DNA of 8,050 nucleotides from Deltaproteobacteria bacterium RBG_13_61_14 (GCA_001797815.1 MGQK01000063.1:15432-23481); one strand, 5' to 3'; shown: positions 1-5,733, numbered from the stretch's first letter. Numbers and translations are program-made. Notes: generated by a model not told the origin, from the letters alone.

Positions 1-1
1 C

Positions 2-268
2 ATAGACATCGGCGGGCCGTGCATGATCCGGGCCGCGGCCAAGAACTTCCTGCGCGTCGGCGTGGTGGTGGACCCGGCTGATTATCCCAAGCTCCTGGAG
101 GAACTCAAAAAGAGCAAAGGCAAAATCAGCCTCCAGACCCGCTACCAGCTCGCGCAAAAGGCCTTCGAGCATACCGCGCAGTATGACCGGGCCATTGCCG
201 ATTACCTGGCCAAGACCGAGTTCAGTGCGATCGAGAAAGCATACCCCGAGATCATGAAGCGAGGGTGA
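2..268 (+). CDS. purH: IMP cyclohydrolase (PurH N-terminal-domain type), 3' part
   Basis: Only the last 88 residues are inside the window; the reading frame is open from base 2 to the TGA at 266-268. The fragment begins [15 protein letters not shown], the signature of the MGS-like IMP cyclohydrolase domain, which closes FAICAR to IMP in the last step of de novo purine synthesis. The Asp of IDIGG and the Lys of AAKN are 12 residues apart, the same spacing as Asp125 and Lys137, the residues implicated in the cyclohydrolase site of vertebrate ATIC. The later [15 protein letters not shown] segment is typical of the end of this domain. In most bacteria the chain would run on into the AICAR transformylase domain. 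Here it stops about 18 residues after that segment, and the transformylase is a separate gene starting at 998. The domain looks complete at its C-terminus, so this appears to be a naturally split PurH rather than a broken one. Confidence 0.9.
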   Translation: MDIGGPCMIRAAAKNFLRVGVVVDPADYPKLLEELKKSKGKISLQTRYQLAQKAFEHTAQYDRAIADYLAKTEFSAIEKAYPEIMKRG

Positions 269-281
269 GAAAAACATGGTT

Positions 282-306
282 GGGGGCGCGCCTGACCCCA
301 GGCGCG
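282..306 (+). repeat. REP-like palindrome, copy 1 (upstream of RAYT)
   Basis: Five Gs (282-286) precede a perfect 8-bp stem CGCGCCTG (287-294) and CAGGCGCG (299-306) with loop ACCC. A G-rich 5' tag followed by a GC-rich hairpin is the usual architecture of REP sequences mobilised by RAYT transposases. The copy lies 13 bp after the IMP cyclohydrolase stop and 16 bp before the RAYT start. Its stem is the same as that of the copy at 951-970. Confidence 0.75.
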
Positions 307-322
307 GACCAAAGAGATTGGC

Positions 323-901
323 ATGAGAACTGTTGGCAAGAGAGTGGAGCAGCGACGTCGAGGGAGATTGCATCATCTGGAGAAGGGTGGAGCAAGTTAT
401 TTTTTGACTTTCCACGCCCAGCCGGGTGAGCGTTTTACAGCCGAGGAGCGAGGGATCATTTTTGAAAGTTGTAAGTTTGGACATCCCCAGAGGTGGATAC
501 TGCATGGGGTGGTGGTGATGCCGGATCATGTTCATCTGCTGTTGACTCCACAAGTCATAAAATGGATTGCGCCTGAGGTCAGGCGCACCCCCAGAGGTAA
601 AGCTGAATCATGCACTAATGGGGGCGCGGCTGACCTCAGCCGCGAACCACGTTGGATGTCGTTGGCGGAGATTGTGAAGAGTATTAAGAGTGTTACAGCG
701 AGGAGAATCAATCAATTAAGAGGCAGAAAGTCCGGCTCAATTTGGCAAGACGACTATTATGACCGAGAGGTTCGGGACGAAGCTGACTTCGCGGTCAAAC
801 TCAAATATCTCTTGAATAATCCGGTGAAGCAAGGGCTGGTGAAGGAGCCAGCCGGGTGGGATGCGCTGTGGGTGCATGAAGAGAATAGGTTTCGCGGCTG
901 A
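323..901 (+). CDS. REP-associated tyrosine transposase (RAYT, Y1/HUH family)
   Basis: This 192-residue protein belongs to the IS200-like Y1 transposase superfamily, RAYT branch, thought to cut and move single-stranded REP hairpins. The HUH-type metal-binding motif is in MPDHVHLLL (His69 and His71). The C-terminal signature WQDDYYDREVRDE (141-153) supplies the candidate nucleophile, Tyr145 or Tyr146, followed by KYLLNNPVKQGLV. Residues about 78-110 interrupt the usual direct passage from HLLLTPQ to WMSLAEIVKSIKS. They are encoded by a pair of inverted REP-like palindromes (568-644), so the protein seems to carry an in-frame repeat insertion. The stop codon (899-901) lies inside another palindrome. 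The start at 323 gives the normal N-terminus (RGRLHHLEKGGASYFLTF follows) but has only a weak ribosome-binding site. Base composition is visibly more AT-rich than the neighbours, consistent with acquisition. It separates two purine genes that act in consecutive steps. Confidence 0.88.
   Translation: MRTVGKRVEQRRRGRLHHLEKGGASYFLTFHAQPGERFTAEERGIIFESCKFGHPQRWILHGVVVMPDHVHLLLTPQVIKWIAPEVRRTPRGKAESCTNGGAADLSREPRWMSLAEIVKSIKSVTARRINQLRGRKSGSIWQDDYYDREVRDEADFAVKLKYLLNNPVKQGLVKEPAGWDALWVHEENRFRG
568..644. repeat. Inverted pair of REP-like palindromes inside the RAYT gene
   Basis: The first palindrome is TGCGCCTGA (568-576) with TCAGGCGCA (579-587), followed by a C run, so it is in minus orientation. 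The second follows five Gs (620-624): CGCGGCTGA (625-633) with TCAGCCGCG (636-644), in plus orientation. Each has a perfect 9-bp stem and a 2-nt centre. The 37-bp spacer contains AGCTGA and TAATG, as does the spacer of the pair at 893-970, so the two are copies of one BIME-like composite repeat. The palindromes encode residues about 82-89 and 101-108 of the RAYT without breaking its frame. Confidence 0.8.
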
Positions 902-970
902 GGTCAGCCGCGCCCCCAAGGGGAGATAAGCTGAGTTTTAATGGCTGGGGCGCGCCTGACTCCAGGCGCG
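893..970. repeat. Inverted pair of REP-like palindromes at the 3' end of RAYT
   Basis: The minus-orientation copy is CGCGGCTGA (893-901) with TCAGCCGCG (904-912), followed by CCCCC; it includes the RAYT stop codon TGA. The plus-orientation copy is GGGG (947-950) then CGCGCCTG (951-958) with CAGGCGCG (963-970), loop ACTC. The order (minus, spacer, plus), total length (78 versus 77 bp) and spacer words AGCTGA and AATG match the pair at 568-644. Transcripts of this stretch should fold strongly between the RAYT stop and the next gene's ribosome-binding site. Confidence 0.8.
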
Positions 971-997
971 ATGGCAATAGATGAGGAGGAGTAATAG

Positions 998-2251
998 ATG
1001 GCCGAAGACCTGAAGAAGATGTATCGCACGATCATGGACGATCACTTCCCTCCCCGGATGGAGGTGAGCTTCATCGCCGAGGATGGAAATCGGAGCACCT
1101 TGGTTTACGAAAAAGTGAGCTGGGTGATCGAGGGGGTCAACAAGGGACTGCGCTACGGCGAGAACCCGGGCCAGGAAGCGGCCATGTTCAAGCTCACCAA
1201 CGGCAACCTGGTGCTGGGCAACGTGACCACCATCCAGCCCGGGCGCTTTTTAGCCGCGGAGATGGAGCTGCTCCAGTCCGGCAAGCACCCGGGCAAGACC
1301 AATATCACCGACGCCGACAACTCCCTCAACATCCTGCGCTACCTGGCCGACCGGCCCACCTGCGTGATCGTCAAGCACAACAACCCCTGCGGCGTGGCCC
1401 GAGCGGAGTCGCTCTGCGAGGCCTATGTCAAGGCCGACCTGGCCGACCGGGTGGCCGCGTTTGGCGGGTGTATCGCGCTCAACCGGCCGGTGGACAAGGC
1501 CACCGCGGAGGAGATCGTCAAGCGCTACGCCGAGGTGGTGGTGGCGCCGGAGTTTGAGGAAGGGGTGCTGGCGATTTTTGCGAAGAAGAAGAGCCTGCGG
1601 GTGATGCGGATCCAGGCCATCGAGCGCCTGCAAGAGTGGGCGGGTCAGGTTTTTGTCGAGTTCAAGAGCCTGATTGACGGCGGCCAGATCGTGCAGACTT
1701 CGTTCGTGCCCAAGAGCCGCCGGGCCCAGGACTTGAAGCTGGCCGAGTGCGAATCCCAGGGCAAGGTTTATAAGATCAAGCGGGCGCCCACGGCCAAGGA
1801 GTATGAGGACCTGATCTTCGGCTGGCTGGTGGAAGCGGGGGTGACCTCCAACTCGGTGCTCTACGTCAAAGACCAGGTGACCGTGGGCATCGGCACCGGC
1901 GAGCAGGACCGGGTGGGCGTGGCCGAGATTGCCCGGGACAAGGCCTATCGCAAGCTCGCCGACCGCTACTGCTTCCTGGAGACGGGCAAGCCCTTCAACG
2001 AGCTCAGCGACCCGAAGCAGCGGAAGCTTTATGAGGACCGGGCGGCCCAGGAGCACGGCGGCCTGGTCGGATCGGCCATGATTTCGGACGCCTTCTTCCC
2101 TTTCCGCGACGGGGTGGACGTGGGGCTCCGCGAAGGGGTGACCGCGGTGATCCAGCCCGGCGGCTCGGACCGCGACTTCGAGTCCATCGAGGCCTGCAAC
2201 GAACACAATGCCACCATGGTTTATACGGGACAGAGGAGTTTCAAGCACTGA
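998..2251 (+). CDS. purH: Stand-alone AICAR transformylase (PurH C-terminal type)
   Basis: This 417-residue cytoplasmic enzyme formylates AICAR to FAICAR using 10-formyltetrahydrofolate, the step just before the cyclohydrolase encoded upstream. Family signatures run in the expected order: LRYGENPGQ (51-59), KHNNPCG (126-132, with the Lys-His pair of the active site), AFGG (154-157), KRAPT (261-265), VGIGTG (296-301), SDAFFPF (363-369) and QPGGS (386-390). It is longer than the roughly 330-residue transformylase half of fused PurH because of an N-terminal extension and extra segments around residues 190-260. I recall this longer, unfused form from Desulfobacterota-like genomes. The ATG at 998 is preceded by GAGGAG (984-989), a good ribosome-binding site. 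No cyclohydrolase domain is attached. The upstream palindromes may influence co-expression with the cyclohydrolase. The symbol purH is used for both halves because no separate accepted symbol is known to me. Confidence 0.92.
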   Translation: MAEDLKKMYRTIMDDHFPPRMEVSFIAEDGNRSTLVYEKVSWVIEGVNKGLRYGENPGQEAAMFKLTNGNLVLGNVTTIQPGRFLAAEMELLQSGKHPGKTNITDADNSLNILRYLADRPTCVIVKHNNPCGVARAESLCEAYVKADLADRVAAFGGCIALNRPVDKATAEEIVKRYAEVVVAPEFEEGVLAIFAKKKSLRVMRIQAIERLQEWAGQVFVEFKSLIDGGQIVQTSFVPKSRRAQDLKLAECESQGKVYKIKRAPTAKEYEDLIFGWLVEAGVTSNSVLYVKDQVTVGIGTGEQDRVGVAEIARDKAYRKLADRYCFLETGKPFNELSDPKQRKLYEDRAAQEHGGLVGSAMISDAFFPFRDGVDVGLREGVTAVIQPGGSDRDFESIEACNEHNATMVYTGQRSFKH

Positions 2252-2274
2252 AAAGGGAATAAAATCCTTCTTGT

Positions 2275-2302
2275 AGCCCATCCTTGTCTTCAAGGATGGG
2301 TT
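2275..2302 (+). repeat. Perfect hairpin between purH and sppA (possible terminator)
   Basis: CCCATCCTTG (2277-2286) pairs with CAAGGATGGG (2291-2300) around loop TCTT; the stem can be extended by G-U and A-U pairs at 2276/2301 and 2275/2302. Only three Ts follow before CC, so it is a poor intrinsic terminator. It ends 8 bases before the sppA ribosome-binding site. It may instead be another dispersed palindrome. Confidence 0.5.
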
Positions 2303-2322
2303 TCCATGAAAAGGAGCCAACC

Positions 2323-4035
2323 ATGAAACGCAAGATTACCTGGGCCGCGGTTTTGGCGCTGATCGTGCTGGTGAGCGCGGCGCTGGCCCTTCGGCCGAAG
2401 AGCATCGGCCACCACTCCGTGCTCTTGTTCGAGGTCGGCGGCGACATCCCGGAGCAAACGCCCTGGAACCCGCTGTTCGCGCTTTTCGAGAAGCCGCCCC
2501 TGACCGTGCTCGACAAGGTGATGGCGCTGCGCAAGGCCGGGCACGACTCGCGCATCCAGGCGGTGGTGGTGCGCATCACCGATTTCGATTTCGGCATGGG
2601 CAAGACCCAGGAATTCCGCCAGGCCATCCTCGACTACAAGCGCTCGAAAAAACCCATCGTCGCCTACCTCGAACTGGAAGGCGGCGGCAACCTCGAGTAT
2701 TACCTGGCCACCGCCTGCGACCAGATCTATGTCTCCGAAGAATCGTTCCTGGGCCTGAACGGGCTCTCCAGCTTCCACTTCTTCCTGGGCGGGGTCTGGG
2801 ACAAGCTCTACCTGGACCTGCAGGTGGACCAGATCAAGGAATACAAGAGCGCGGCCGACATGCTCGCCCGCCAGGACATGTCCGAAGCCAACCGGGAAGT
2901 GGCCAACAGCATCCTGGACAGCCTGAACGCCCAGTTCCTGGGTGACATGGCCCGCGACCGGGGCAAGAAGCCGGAAGAAGCCCGGGCTATGGTGGACGGC
3001 TTCTGGATGATCCCGGAGCGCTACCGCGAGGCCGGGTGGGTGGACGGGATCAAATACCTGGACGAGGTGCTGGATCTCTTCAAGAAAGACTCCGGCCCGG
3101 TCCGGGTGGTGCGGGAAGACGAGTATGACCAGCAGGACCCGGTCGGCCTGGGCATCAACCGCGGGCCGAAAGTGAAAGTGGTCTTCGGCGTGGGCAACAT
3201 CGTCATGGGCGATCCCGGCGGCCGGCCCTTTGGCGGCCAGATCATGGGCTCGGACCGGATGGTGAAAGAGCTTTTGGAAGCGGCGGAGGACGACTCGATC
3301 AAGGCCGTCATCTTCCGGATTGACTCGGGCGGCGGCTCCGCCCTCGCCTCCGACCTGATCTGGCGCGCCACCCAGAAGGTGCGCGAGAAAAAACCCCTGG
3401 TGGTCTCCATGTCCGATGTGGCCGGCTCGGGCGGCTACTACATCGCCTGCGGCGCCGACGCCATCGTGGCCGAGCCGGCGACCATCACCGGCTCCATCGG
3501 CGTCTTCACCGCCCACCTCAGCCTGGGCCGGCTCCTGGAAAAGGCCGCGATCGGAACCGCGCTCCTCACCCGGGGCCCCTATGCCGACTACCGGCGGATC
3601 AGCCGACCGCTGTCCGAAGCGGGCCGGGAAAAGGCGCGCGCCTCCATCGCCGCCATCTACGACATCTTCACCCGCAAGGTGGGCCAGGGCCGGGGGCTCA
3701 AGCAAGAGCGGGTAAACGAGATCGGCCGGGGCCGGATCTGGACCGGCGCCCAGGCTAAGGAGCTCGGCCTGGTGGACGAGCTGGGCGGCATGATCCAGGC
3801 GAAGGAACTGGTCAAACAGAGGCTGGGCGTGGCCCCGGACAAAGACGTGGAGCTGATTTGGAAACGGCCGCCGGTCAGCCTCTGGAAGATCCTCACCGGC
3901 AAAGTGGAAGAGGCGGCCTTCCAGGCCTTCTTCACCCCCGAGGAAATCGAACTCCTGACCTGGCTGCGCCTCCCCGGGCTCTGGCGCGCCGGCGAGCCGC
4001 TCGCGCTGATGGAGGAGCGGGTCCTGGTCCAATAA
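2323..4035 (+). CDS. sppA: Signal peptide peptidase SppA, large (67K) type, peptidase family S49
   Basis: This 570-residue membrane-anchored serine protease is expected to degrade cleaved signal peptides. The sequence starts MKRKITWAAVLALIVLV, a short basic end plus one hydrophobic segment (about 6-23) acting as signal anchor, with the rest outside the inner membrane. It has two S49 repeats. The N-terminal one supplies the candidate general base Lys175 in EYKSAADML, equivalent to Lys209 of E. coli SppA. The C-terminal one supplies Ser369 in DVAGSGGYYIACGAD, equivalent to Ser409. The segment usually read as (N/D)SPGGS is DSGGGS here (334-339), replacing the proline by glycine. Length is close to the 618-residue E. 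coli enzyme. The ATG at 2323 is chosen because AAGGAG (2311-2316) lies 6 nt upstream and the signal anchor begins immediately; an in-frame TTG at 2284 lies within the preceding hairpin. The gene is convergent with the SDR gene at 4332-5324. Confidence 0.93.
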   Translation: MKRKITWAAVLALIVLVSAALALRPKSIGHHSVLLFEVGGDIPEQTPWNPLFALFEKPPLTVLDKVMALRKAGHDSRIQAVVVRITDFDFGMGKTQEFRQAILDYKRSKKPIVAYLELEGGGNLEYYLATACDQIYVSEESFLGLNGLSSFHFFLGGVWDKLYLDLQVDQIKEYKSAADMLARQDMSEANREVANSILDSLNAQFLGDMARDRGKKPEEARAMVDGFWMIPERYREAGWVDGIKYLDEVLDLFKKDSGPVRVVREDEYDQQDPVGLGINRGPKVKVVFGVGNIVMGDPGGRPFGGQIMGSDRMVKELLEAAEDDSIKAVIFRIDSGGGSALASDLIWRATQKVREKKPLVVSMSDVAGSGGYYIACGADAIVAEPATITGSIGVFTAHLSLGRLLEKAAIGTALLTRGPYADYRRISRPLSEAGREKARASIAAIYDIFTRKVGQGRGLKQERVNEIGRGRIWTGAQAKELGLVDELGGMIQAKELVKQRLGVAPDKDVELIWKRPPVSLWKILTGKVEEAAFQAFFTPEEIELLTWLRLPGLWRAGEPLALMEERVLVQ

Positions 4036-4064
4036 ACGGCGTCCTCCGCGATCACGGCCGGGGC

Positions 4065-4092
4065 GGAATTCCCCGGGGCAAGCCCCGATTCC
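4065..4092. repeat. Imperfect inverted repeat after sppA
   Basis: CGGGGC (4074-4079) pairs with GCCCCG (4082-4087) over an AA centre, flanked by an outer GGAAT (4065-4069) and ATTCC (4088-4092). It lies 29 bp after the sppA stop. There is no T run, so it could aid rho-dependent termination or be a dispersed repeat. Confidence 0.4.
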
Positions 4093-4107
4093 TGCCGCTA
4101 TTTGTGA

Positions 4108-4131
4108 GGGGGACAGACTTTCTTGTCTGTC
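4108..4131 (+). repeat. REP-like palindrome, second sequence family
   Basis: Four Gs (4108-4111) precede GACAGAC (4112-4118), which pairs with GTCTGTC (4125-4131) around a 6-nt pyrimidine-rich loop. The G-tag-plus-hairpin plan is that of the repeats at the RAYT gene, but the stem sequence is unrelated. It could be the target of a different RAYT encoded elsewhere. Confidence 0.45.
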
Positions 4132-4148
4132 AACAATCGAGTCTTTAG

Positions 4149-4276
4149 AAACTATCTCAAAACCGGCAAGGTAGGGGCGGCTCGCGAGCCGCCCCTACGC
4201 CGTGCCCTTGATTTTATCGCGGGTCAAAATTGCCATGGCGTATGATTATCCAAAACCAGAGGTTTTGAGATAGTTT
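4149..4276. mobile_element. MITE-like element with 16-bp perfect terminal inverted repeats
   Basis: AAACTATCTCAAAACC (4149-4164) is exactly repeated in inverted orientation at 4261-4276. The 128-bp unit has no open reading frame and encloses a 28-bp perfect palindrome (4171-4198). This is the build of a miniature inverted-repeat element or of an insertion-sequence remnant. No clear target-site duplication is seen (left flank CTTTAG, right flank ATTGGC), which leaves the exact ends uncertain. It sits between the 3' ends of two convergent genes, a tolerant site. Confidence 0.55.
4171..4198. repeat. 28-bp perfect palindrome, GTAGGGGCGG type
   Basis: The left half GTAGGGGCGGCTCG (4171-4184) is followed directly by its exact reverse complement (4185-4198). 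It has no loop, so it is symmetrical as DNA as well as able to form a hairpin. It lies within the MITE-like unit and may be its own dispersed repeat that landed there. Confidence 0.65.
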
Positions 4277-4291
4277 ATTGGCTCTTGCCCG

Positions 4292-4318
4292 AATGTGAAA
4301 TGTGAAGACCTGACCCCA
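4292..4318. repeat. Tandem AATGTGA heptamer followed by a REP-like decamer
   Basis: AATGTGA occurs twice back to back (4292-4305). It is followed by AGA and then CCTGACCCCA (4309-4318), the same ten bases as in the first RAYT-associated palindrome (291-300). Here the decamer has no pairing arm, so it may be a degenerate or truncated repeat. It lies 13 bp beyond the 3' end of the SDR gene. Confidence 0.25.
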
Positions 4319-4331
4319 TCGGAGGGAAAAG

Positions 4332-5324
4332 CTAGAGCATCCCCTGCTGATTGAACCAGCGATAGGCCCGCTCCACCGCCGGCTCCAGCGGCGACTGGGG
4401 CATCCCCAGCTCGGCGATGGCCTTCTGCGGCGTGAAATAATGCTGGGCATAGCCCATGCGGGCGGTGACCGAGTTCACGTCCGGCTCAAAGCCGAAGAGC
4501 CTGCCGGCCAGGTCTAAAAGGTATCCCGCACCGAGCGCCAGGGGATAGGGAATGCGGAATTTCGGCGGCGCCACGCCGACCACCTTCGCGATCAGGGTGA
4601 ACATCTCCCGGTAGGTGAGGTTGCCCTGGGCATTGCCCAGGATGTAGGCTTCGCCGCTCCGGCCCTTGGCCAGGGCCCGCCGGATGCCCTCGGCCACGTC
4701 GAGCACGTCCACGAAATTGTTGCCGCCGGCCGGATAGCCCACGGCCCGGCCCCGGGCCACCTGGAGGATCATCTGGCCGGAGGACGGCTTCAGGTCCCAC
4801 TCGCCGATCATATAGGTCGGCTTCACGATCACCAAGTCCAGGCCTTTGTTCATGATTTCGAGCGCGCGCTGCTCGGCCTCGAACTTGGTATCAATGTAGG
4901 GGTTGCCGAACGCGGCCAGGCTCTCGTGCTCTGTAGATTCGTCGGCCGGGTGCTCGCGGCTCGAAAGCCCGAGCGTGTCCACCGTGCTCACATACACCGC
5001 CCGCTTCACCCCGGCGGCCCGCGCCGCCTCCAGCACGTTCACCGTGCCCTGCACGTTGATTTCCTTCATCCGGGCCAGGTTGGGCCGCCACTGGCTGGTC
5101 GAGGCCGCGCAGTGCACGACCAAGTCGCAGCCCTGGACCGCCCGGTCCACGCTCTTCCGGTCGCGGATGTCGCCCCCATCCCGCTCGATGGGCAGGCCGT
5201 CAATCGCATAAGTCTTCGAGCTTTCCCGCACCAGCGCCCGGATCTCGCCCTCGCCCCGCTGCACCAAGAGCCGGACCAAGTTGCCGCCCAAAAGCCCGGT
5301 CGCGCCAGTGATCAGGGTCTTCAT
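4332..5324 (-). CDS. Extended SDR: NAD-dependent epimerase/dehydratase, HpnA-like
   Basis: This 330-residue cytoplasmic enzyme has an extended short-chain dehydrogenase fold. The start MKTLITGATGLLGG gives the nucleotide-binding glycine motif (7-14). HCAA (71-74) is the usual post-strand-4 motif. Ser113 in YVSTVDTLG together with Tyr143 and Lys147 (YIDTK) form the catalytic triad. The C-terminal half (NNFVDVLDVAEGIRRAL, then EAYILGNAQGNLTYREM) resembles hopanoid-associated HpnA and dihydroflavonol reductase-like proteins. No hopanoid or sugar-pathway gene is nearby, so substrate and exact reaction cannot be assigned. The ATG at 5324 is favoured because AAGGAG (5331-5336 on the plus strand as CTCCTT) lies 6 nt upstream and the Rossmann motif begins at residue 3. 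The frame stays open further upstream, but that extension overlaps the FmdB gene. It faces sppA and is divergent from the FmdB gene. Confidence 0.85.
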   Translation of the reverse strand: MKTLITGATGLLGGNLVRLLVQRGEGEIRALVRESSKTYAIDGLPIERDGGDIRDRKSVDRAVQGCDLVVHCAASTSQWRPNLARMKEINVQGTVNVLEAARAAGVKRAVYVSTVDTLGLSSREHPADESTEHESLAAFGNPYIDTKFEAEQRALEIMNKGLDLVIVKPTYMIGEWDLKPSSGQMILQVARGRAVGYPAGGNNFVDVLDVAEGIRRALAKGRSGEAYILGNAQGNLTYREMFTLIAKVVGVAPPKFRIPYPLALGAGYLLDLAGRLFGFEPDVNSVTARMGYAQHYFTPQKAIAELGMPQSPLEPAVERAYRWFNQQGML

Positions 5325-5344
5325 CGCCTTCTCCTTCTCGTTTA

Positions 5345-5373
5345 ATTCTGACACAGGCCCCTGCATCTGCCAA
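5345..5373 (-). promoter_or_regulatory. Possible sigma70-like promoter for the SDR gene
   Basis: On the minus strand TTGGCA (5373-5368) and CAGAAT (5350-5345) are 17 bp apart, five and four matches to the -35 and -10 consensus. Transcription would begin near 5338, leaving a very short leader that still includes the ribosome-binding site. Confidence 0.35.
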
Positions 5374-5391
5374 GCGGTTCCGGGCTCTCGT

Positions 5392-5420
5392 TTGACTTTG
5401 GGCTCGGCGAGGATTACATT
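5392..5420 (+). promoter_or_regulatory. Possible sigma70-like promoter for the FmdB-type gene
   Basis: TTGACT (5392-5397) and TACATT (5415-5420) are 17 bp apart, five and four consensus matches. A start near 5427 would lie just before the AGGAG at 5433-5437. It would exclude the in-frame upstream ATG at 5424, supporting the start at 5445. Confidence 0.4.
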
Positions 5421-5444
5421 GAAATGGACGGCAGGAGATGGATC

Positions 5445-5663
5445 ATGCCCCTTTACGAGTATCATTGTCCGAAGTGCGGTTGCGACTTCGAGGAACTGGT
5501 GAGCAGCAGCGCGGTCAAGGTGGCCTGCCCCGAATGCGGGGCCAAGAAAGTCAACAAGCTGATGAGCCTGTTCGCCCACCAGAGCGGGGGCAAATTCAGC
5601 GGCACCAGCGGCTCGAGCTGCAGCGGCTGCACCAGTTCCAACTGCTCGACCTGCGGACATTAG
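5445..5663 (+). CDS. FmdB-family zinc-ribbon protein
   Basis: This 72-residue protein starts MPLYEYHCPKCG, the hallmark of the FmdB zinc-ribbon family (named for a putative regulator of formamidase; function largely unknown). One zinc site is formed by Cys8, Cys11, Cys28 and Cys31. After a Gly/Ser-rich linker the tail holds two more CxxC pairs, Cys59/Cys62 and Cys67/Cys70, ending CSTCGH. Such Cys-rich tails are common in the family, so a second metal site is plausible. The ATG at 5445 is chosen over the in-frame ATG at 5424 because AGGAG (5433-5437) is 7 nt upstream and family members begin MPxYEY. It is divergent from the SDR gene with a 120-bp shared upstream region. It is followed after 70 bp by the deoxynucleoside kinase, which has its own promoter-like sequence. 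Confidence 0.85.
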   Translation: MPLYEYHCPKCGCDFEELVSSSAVKVACPECGAKKVNKLMSLFAHQSGGKFSGTSGSSCSGCTSSNCSTCGH

Positions 5664-5672
5664 GCCCGGTCT

Positions 5673-5687
5673 TTCTTGACGCAAGAA
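5673..5687. promoter_or_regulatory. Small palindrome over the kinase -35 region
   Basis: TTCTTG (5673-5678) and CAAGAA (5682-5687) are exact inverted repeats around ACG and overlap the predicted -35 hexamer at 5676-5681. The position suits a repressor site; it could also be a weak transcript end for the FmdB gene. Confidence 0.3.
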
Positions 5688-5705
5688 CGCCTTTTATGCT
5701 ATAAA
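5676..5705 (+). promoter_or_regulatory. Sigma70-like promoter for the dnk-panB-panC operon
   Basis: TTGACG (5676-5681) and TATAAA (5700-5705) are separated by 18 bp; each matches five of six consensus bases. The predicted start near 5712 leaves a leader of about 22 nt before the GTG at 5734. It is the best promoter-like sequence in the window. Confidence 0.55.
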
Positions 5706-5733
5706 TCTCGCAGGGTGCGGCGGCGGGGCGGGA

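Noticed and set aside
282-970. CRISPR-like array from the repeated palindromes
   Set aside because: The copies alternate in orientation, are unevenly spaced and include a coding gene, which is the pattern of REP/BIME repeats.
2-2251. PurH pseudogene interrupted by the transposase
   Set aside because: The cyclohydrolase ends with a complete domain and its own stop. The transformylase has its own ribosome-binding site and extra N-terminal sequence, and no target duplication or missing segment is seen.
2275-2302. Firm intrinsic terminator for the purine genes
   Set aside because: The stem is perfect but only three Ts follow, so it is listed as a hairpin with terminator function uncertain.
2284-2322. 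TTG start for sppA
   Set aside because: It lies inside the preceding hairpin and puts 13 polar residues before the signal anchor. The ATG at 2323 has AAGGAG at ideal spacing.
2290-4032. Long open frame on the minus strand opposite sppA (and similar ones opposite 1250-2320, 5944-6507 and 6558-7442)
   Set aside because: These are products of high GC and codon bias in the real genes. Their translations are low-complexity and His/Gly/Leu-rich without recognisable domains, while the plus-strand genes show clear family motifs.
4332-5324. Naming the SDR hpnA
   Set aside because: Similarity is at the level of extended SDRs, and no hopanoid or squalene gene is near, so the substrate cannot be assigned.
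5325-5684. Upstream extension of the SDR reading frame
   Set aside because: It would overlap the FmdB-type gene on the opposite strand and adds low-complexity sequence before the Rossmann motif. The ATG at 5324 has a good ribosome-binding site.
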